NCBI RefSeq assembly: GCF_026151205.1
Contig: NC_087082.1
Span: 20,732,494-20,796,493 of the forward strand
Direction of reading: 5' to 3'
DNA: 64,000 nucleotides
Origin: Bolinopsis microptera
Lineage: Eukaryota > Ctenophora > Tentaculata > Lobata > Bolinopsidae
Below are positions 60,713 to 64,000 of the stretch, piece by piece. Under the pieces are notes generated by a model. That model had not been told where the DNA came from. It did no database searches and saw only the letters and a list, made by a program, of their open reading frames with translations. Position 1 is the first letter of the stretch. The number at the start of each line of letters is the position of its first letter. The position numbers and the translations under genes were made by a program.

Positions 60713-61990
60713 TCAAGGGTAAATTTGTTCAATGACTCTTAGACAAGGACTAAGATCAATCTTAGTGTGATATGAGCCAGTAGATGTGTTGCAGATCACT
60801 TCCTTCGCGTTCTCGTTCATTAAGACAAGGTCTTCGTTGATACACGTGACGACATATTTGTAGTCGTCGGATTCAGCAATTTCAACCTGAAAATGACATC
60901 CTTGACTCACTGAGTGTGGATAGAAAATGGACTAATCAACTCGGGAAGAAGAAAAGATTTATATTCAAGTTTTAAACTGAGCTTTGTACCTAATATTAGT
61001 ATTACATCTGTATAAAACTGACCTTTTTCAAAAGTGTATTCGGAGGCGTACGAGGTGGTTTACAGCGTAGTTTGATCTTTAGGTTCGTCTCGTCAGTACT
61101 GAATTCGAATCCAGTCTCCAACTTGATCCTGATAGTGATATGATGGGTCATTCAATTTGAATACATTTGTAATACTAATTAATGTAGCCACTACTACTAG
61201 CCAACAACAGACGACGTTAATTTGGACCATGCCTGGAACTGGAAGTGGAAGTTGAATAAATTCAGAAAGTTGCTTTACGGCAAAAGAATTCATGATCAAA
61301 TGTATAATCGAGATTTAATGTACAAAACGCCGTTGAATGGATCATTCAAGAAATTTCTAAGCTAGCACAGTTCGAATGACTTAAAACCTGAAACTGTAAT
61401 GACCACCGTCACAAAAGTAAACGTCCTCTAAACGATGTGAGATTGTGTAGGGACCCGATACTGCAGAGAAGTCTGGAAGGGATATTGGAATATCCTTGTT
61501 TCCTTCTGAGAAAGATACTATTATAGTCTAGTTACAAATACAAAACAAACCTAACCTGTATTTTGTTTTTTTAATCTGTACATGAACCGACTGTCTCTAA
61601 ATTTGTTTAATGCATTATTTTACCTGTACTATATTATTATTATCAATTTATTTAGTGTTGCCGCCAGCCGCAGCTATACTATATACTACTAGGCCTTCTG
61701 ACTTCTGTTAATATTTTGGTAGAAGTTCAAACAGTGAACCACACAAATTAAAAAATTTTTAAAAATGTCAATGAAAGTGAATTGTAACTGAAAAAGTACA
61801 ACAAAGTACAAACCTTTATAGTGAAGGAATACACTCAATGGCTTTATGTCTCCAAGGACTGACATTGTAAAGAATGCAGTCGACCTTTCAAAAACGGCCT
61901 TTACTTTTGAAATTGTTGCTTGAGCTGACTTGACGCATATCATGTCACATGTTTGCTGTTGACCCGAAAGGAAAATGACTGCTCTGTAGT
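60713..61990 (-). CDS. Unrecognised protein, last four exons
   Basis: Exons 61990-61814 (phase 1-1, 177 nt), 61505-61388 (118 nt), 61128-61023 (106 nt) and 60886-60713 (174 nt, stop TGA) join with consistent phases through GT-AG introns. The 191-residue C-terminus contains YRAVIFLSGQQQTCDMICV, FERSTAFFTMSV, HRLEDVYFCDGGHYSF, LKIKLRCKPPRTPP and YVVTCINEDLVLM. It is Cys-containing and beta-rich, so probably extracellular. I cannot name the fold. The first exon found begins in phase 1, so at least one exon, probably the signal peptide, lies to the right, beyond or inside the LINE insertion. Confidence 0.65.
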
Positions 61991-62452
61991 CTGAAAAATA
62001 AAATAAAAATTGACAACTTCAGATATAAAAATGCATTTTTTAATTTAATTTTGCATTCTGGGTTAAAACTTTATTAAACACTTGAGCCTTTCTAGCCAGA
62101 TTGATTTCCCTCTGACTTCTATATTAGAGAGTATCAGCTTAGAAGCTTATAGTATTAGGGGGACGCCCCATCACGGGATTTCTAGGACTTGTTTAAGCGT
62201 ATAAAATACATTTACTATATGGGCTATAGCAGCGTTATTTCAGCAATTTCTTGTTTAATGATTCATACATCTACTAGTAATAAGATGTGTGATTGCGTGT
62301 GTTTTTATCATTTTGTTTTTTGTCATTGTACAATAACTACTACGTCATTCTTTGCAATATTGGGAGAAACGGTACTAGACTCAATACTAGCTTTACTCGT
62401 CACGAACTTAGTGAAAATAACTTTAGAGCGGCGGCTAATTTCAGAATTTACA
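61991..62452. other. Sequence between the gene tail and LINE ORF2
   Basis: Probably intron of the minus-strand gene and the 5' part of the LINE. The LINE frame is open upstream to an ATG at about 62284, but similarity to the endonuclease fold starts only after 62480. Confidence 0.4.
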
Positions 62453-64000
62453 ATGTCAGAAAATGACAGTGTAGGAGCCAGTCTTAGGGTAGGTTCTTTC
62501 AATTGCAATGGCCTCGGAAACCCCGAGAAACGTAGATCGGTTCTTGGTTGGCTACTAGCTAAACCAGAAGATATTATTATGGTACAAGAATCTCACTCTG
62601 TAGTTGAAACGGAAGACTTCTGGAGGACAATCTGGGGGGGAGATATTTATTTCAATCATGGTACCTCTAAGTCCACTGGGGTTACATTCCTGGTCAAACC
62701 CAATTCTAATATTAAAATTTGCAGTCACAGGATCATCACACAGGGACGTGTATCACTGTTAGAAATTGAGAAGGATTCCATCAAGTATTGCTTGGTAAAC
62801 GTCTATTGTCCTAATAGCAATGATACTTATGTTGTAGAGAACTTGTTCCTGGAAACTCTAGGACGTACAAGGGATGATTATCGTATCTTGGCTGGGGACT
62901 GGAATACTATCTTAAATAATAATCTTGATAAATATGGTGGTAATAGTTCCCACAGTAATACTAAGCGTCAGCAATATTTGAACCAGGTGACCGCTGATCA
63001 TGGCATCAGTGATATCTTCCGTCTTAGTAGGGGTAATGAGCGTGTTTATACTCACGTAAATAAACAGCACAAAACCCAAACACGCCTAGATTTCTTCCTT
63101 ATAGATGATAGTCTGGTTAATTATCCGGTCTGTAACGCAGATATTAGTCATGGCTTTCGATCTGATCACAGCTACATTTCATTATCTCTACAGGGTTCCC
63201 CCATTAAACGTGGAATAGGATATTGGAAACTTAATAATAGCCATCTAAATAATGAGTCGTTTTTGAGTAATGTACGGGAGATTATCAATGAAACTGCTGA
63301 CAGTAATTTTGATTCGTACTCGGGACTCTGGGACGTGATTAAAATGAAAATTAAAGATTTTGCGATCAGATTCGGAAAAAAAGAAAAGAAAGAAAAAGTT
63401 GCAAAAAAGAAAAAAATATCCTCTGATATTGAAGAGGTTAAAAAGATAACTGATTTTATGCAGAAAGATGATCTGCGCAAAAAATTGTATGACTTGGAAT
63501 CCCAGCTTGATGGTATCATCAAAGCTGAAGTTAACGGGGCCATGACCAGGTCTAGGATTCAGTGGACAGAGGAGGGTGAAAGGTCCACCAAATATTTCTT
63601 CGGGCTGGAGAAAAGTAGAGCTAAAAAAAAGTCTATTACCAAACTTATTAACAGCGATCAGAGTGTACTACGCACACAGCAGGATATTTCTGAGCACGTA
63701 GTTAATTTTTATCACGACATCTTTAGCTCTACGAATCCAAACGAGCATGAAATAACCGATTATATTAATTCCAGTAACCTAGATACTATTGATCAGGAGA
63801 ACGCTGACAGGTTAGATAGGCCAATTTCCCTCCTGGAGATGGATAGTATTATCAGTAAATTTAAGAAAAATAAATCTCCAGGGTGGGACGGCCTCACTGC
63901 TGAATTCTACAAAGTATTCTGGGAGGACATTAAGAATATCCTATTTAACTCCTTTTTAGAGTCGGTTGATAATGGGGTTATGTCACCTTCACAACGTCTA
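62453..64000 (+). CDS. LINE ORF2, endonuclease plus start of reverse transcriptase (L1/Tx1-like), cut by window end
   Basis: 516 codons open to the window edge. APE-type endonuclease motifs in order: SFNCNG (residues 15-20), the catalytic Glu in MVQESH (E46), LVNVYCPN, GDWNT (149-152), RLDFFLIDD and the SDH triad (237-239). A Lys-rich linker follows, then RIQWTEEGERSTKYFFGLEK, a conserved pre-RT block of L1/Tx1 elements. RT domain 1 begins with KSPGWDGLTAEFYKVFW (about 474-490). No stop or frameshift is visible, so the copy may be young. The codons upstream of 62453 are open back to 62284, so the exact start is uncertain. Confidence 0.92.
   Translation, partial: MSENDSVGASLRVGSFNCNGLGNPEKRRSVLGWLLAKPEDIIMVQESHSVVETEDFWRTIWGGDIYFNHGTSKSTGVTFLVKPNSNIKICSHRIITQGRVSLLEIEKDSIKYCLVNVYCPNSNDTYVVENLFLETLGRTRDDYRILAGDWNTILNNNLDKYGGNSSHSNTKRQQYLNQVTADHGISDIFRLSRGNERVYTHVNKQHKTQTRLDFFLIDDSLVNYPVCNADISHGFRSDHSYISLSLQGSPIKRGIGYWKLNNSHLNNESFLSNVREIINETADSNFDSYSGLWDVIKMKIKDFAIRFGKKEKKEKVAKKKKISSDIEEVKKITDFMQKDDLRKKLYDLESQLDGIIKAEVNGAMTRSRIQWTEEGERSTKYFFGLEKSRAKKKSITKLINSDQSVLRTQQDISEHVVNFYHDIFSSTNPNEHEITDYINSSNLDTIDQENADRLDRPISLLEMDSIISKFKKNKSPGWDGLTAEFYKVFWEDIKNILFNSFLESVDNGVMSPSQRL

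Overview
The window is animal genomic DNA. It is AT-rich, with genes split into short exons by GT-AG introns, large introns full of repeats, TTAGGG-type telomere-like tracts, an L1/Tx1-like LINE, and metazoan families (adhesion GPCR, VPS13D, Ig, sushi, fucolectin-like, THAP, MYND). The mix of lectin, Ig, sushi and PAN modules on phase-1 exons suggests a non-bilaterian or other marine invertebrate, perhaps a cnidarian. No ribosomal or mitochondrial marker is present, so this placement is inference. Exon models below were built by hand from splice motifs and checked for reading-phase agreement; no alignment or transcript data were available.

Layout. From 1 to 13794 (minus) runs one secreted or surface gene: a signal-peptide exon, a fucolectin/F5-8-type domain exon, then at least 26 near-identical 291-nt Ig-domain exons in a tandem array of about 471-bp units that continues past the left edge. 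A repeat-rich stretch follows (13795-24997). It contains a 3256-bp transposon-like element (16057-19312) with TIRs of about 370 bp, a 5-bp target duplication and many TTAACCAC motifs, plus G-rich minisatellites and a small sushi-domain gene (minus). A broken MYND-finger gene, a tRNA-derived SINE-like piece and the 3' end of an unrecognised plus-strand gene lie at 25-28.4 kb.

From 42253 down to 31394 (minus) is an almost complete adhesion GPCR: signal peptide, PAN/apple-like, beta-rich module, sushi, Cys-rich, GAIN/GPS, 7TM and tail. Its introns hold a seven-fold CRE (TGACGTCA) array, a four-fold duplicated splice donor, and, between TM5 and TM6, a decayed 39-bp coiled-coil-coding array flanked by clusters of a 16-bp palindrome and a MITE. 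From 57885 down to 44107 (minus) is the C-terminal half of a VPS13D-like lipid-transfer protein. Its introns carry a THAP / P2X7-like gene, twin hairpins, two GC-rich GAA-triloop hairpins, a 514-bp MITE and a 1.8-kb foldback palindrome inserted next to a splice acceptor with an 8-bp target duplication. To the right lie a small secreted galactose-binding-like gene (plus), a four-exon unrecognised gene tail (minus) and a truncated LINE ORF2 (plus) running off the end.

The best candidate for a notable undescribed system is the lectin-plus-Ig-array gene, whose symmetric phase-1 exons are suited to copy-number change, gene conversion and exon choice.
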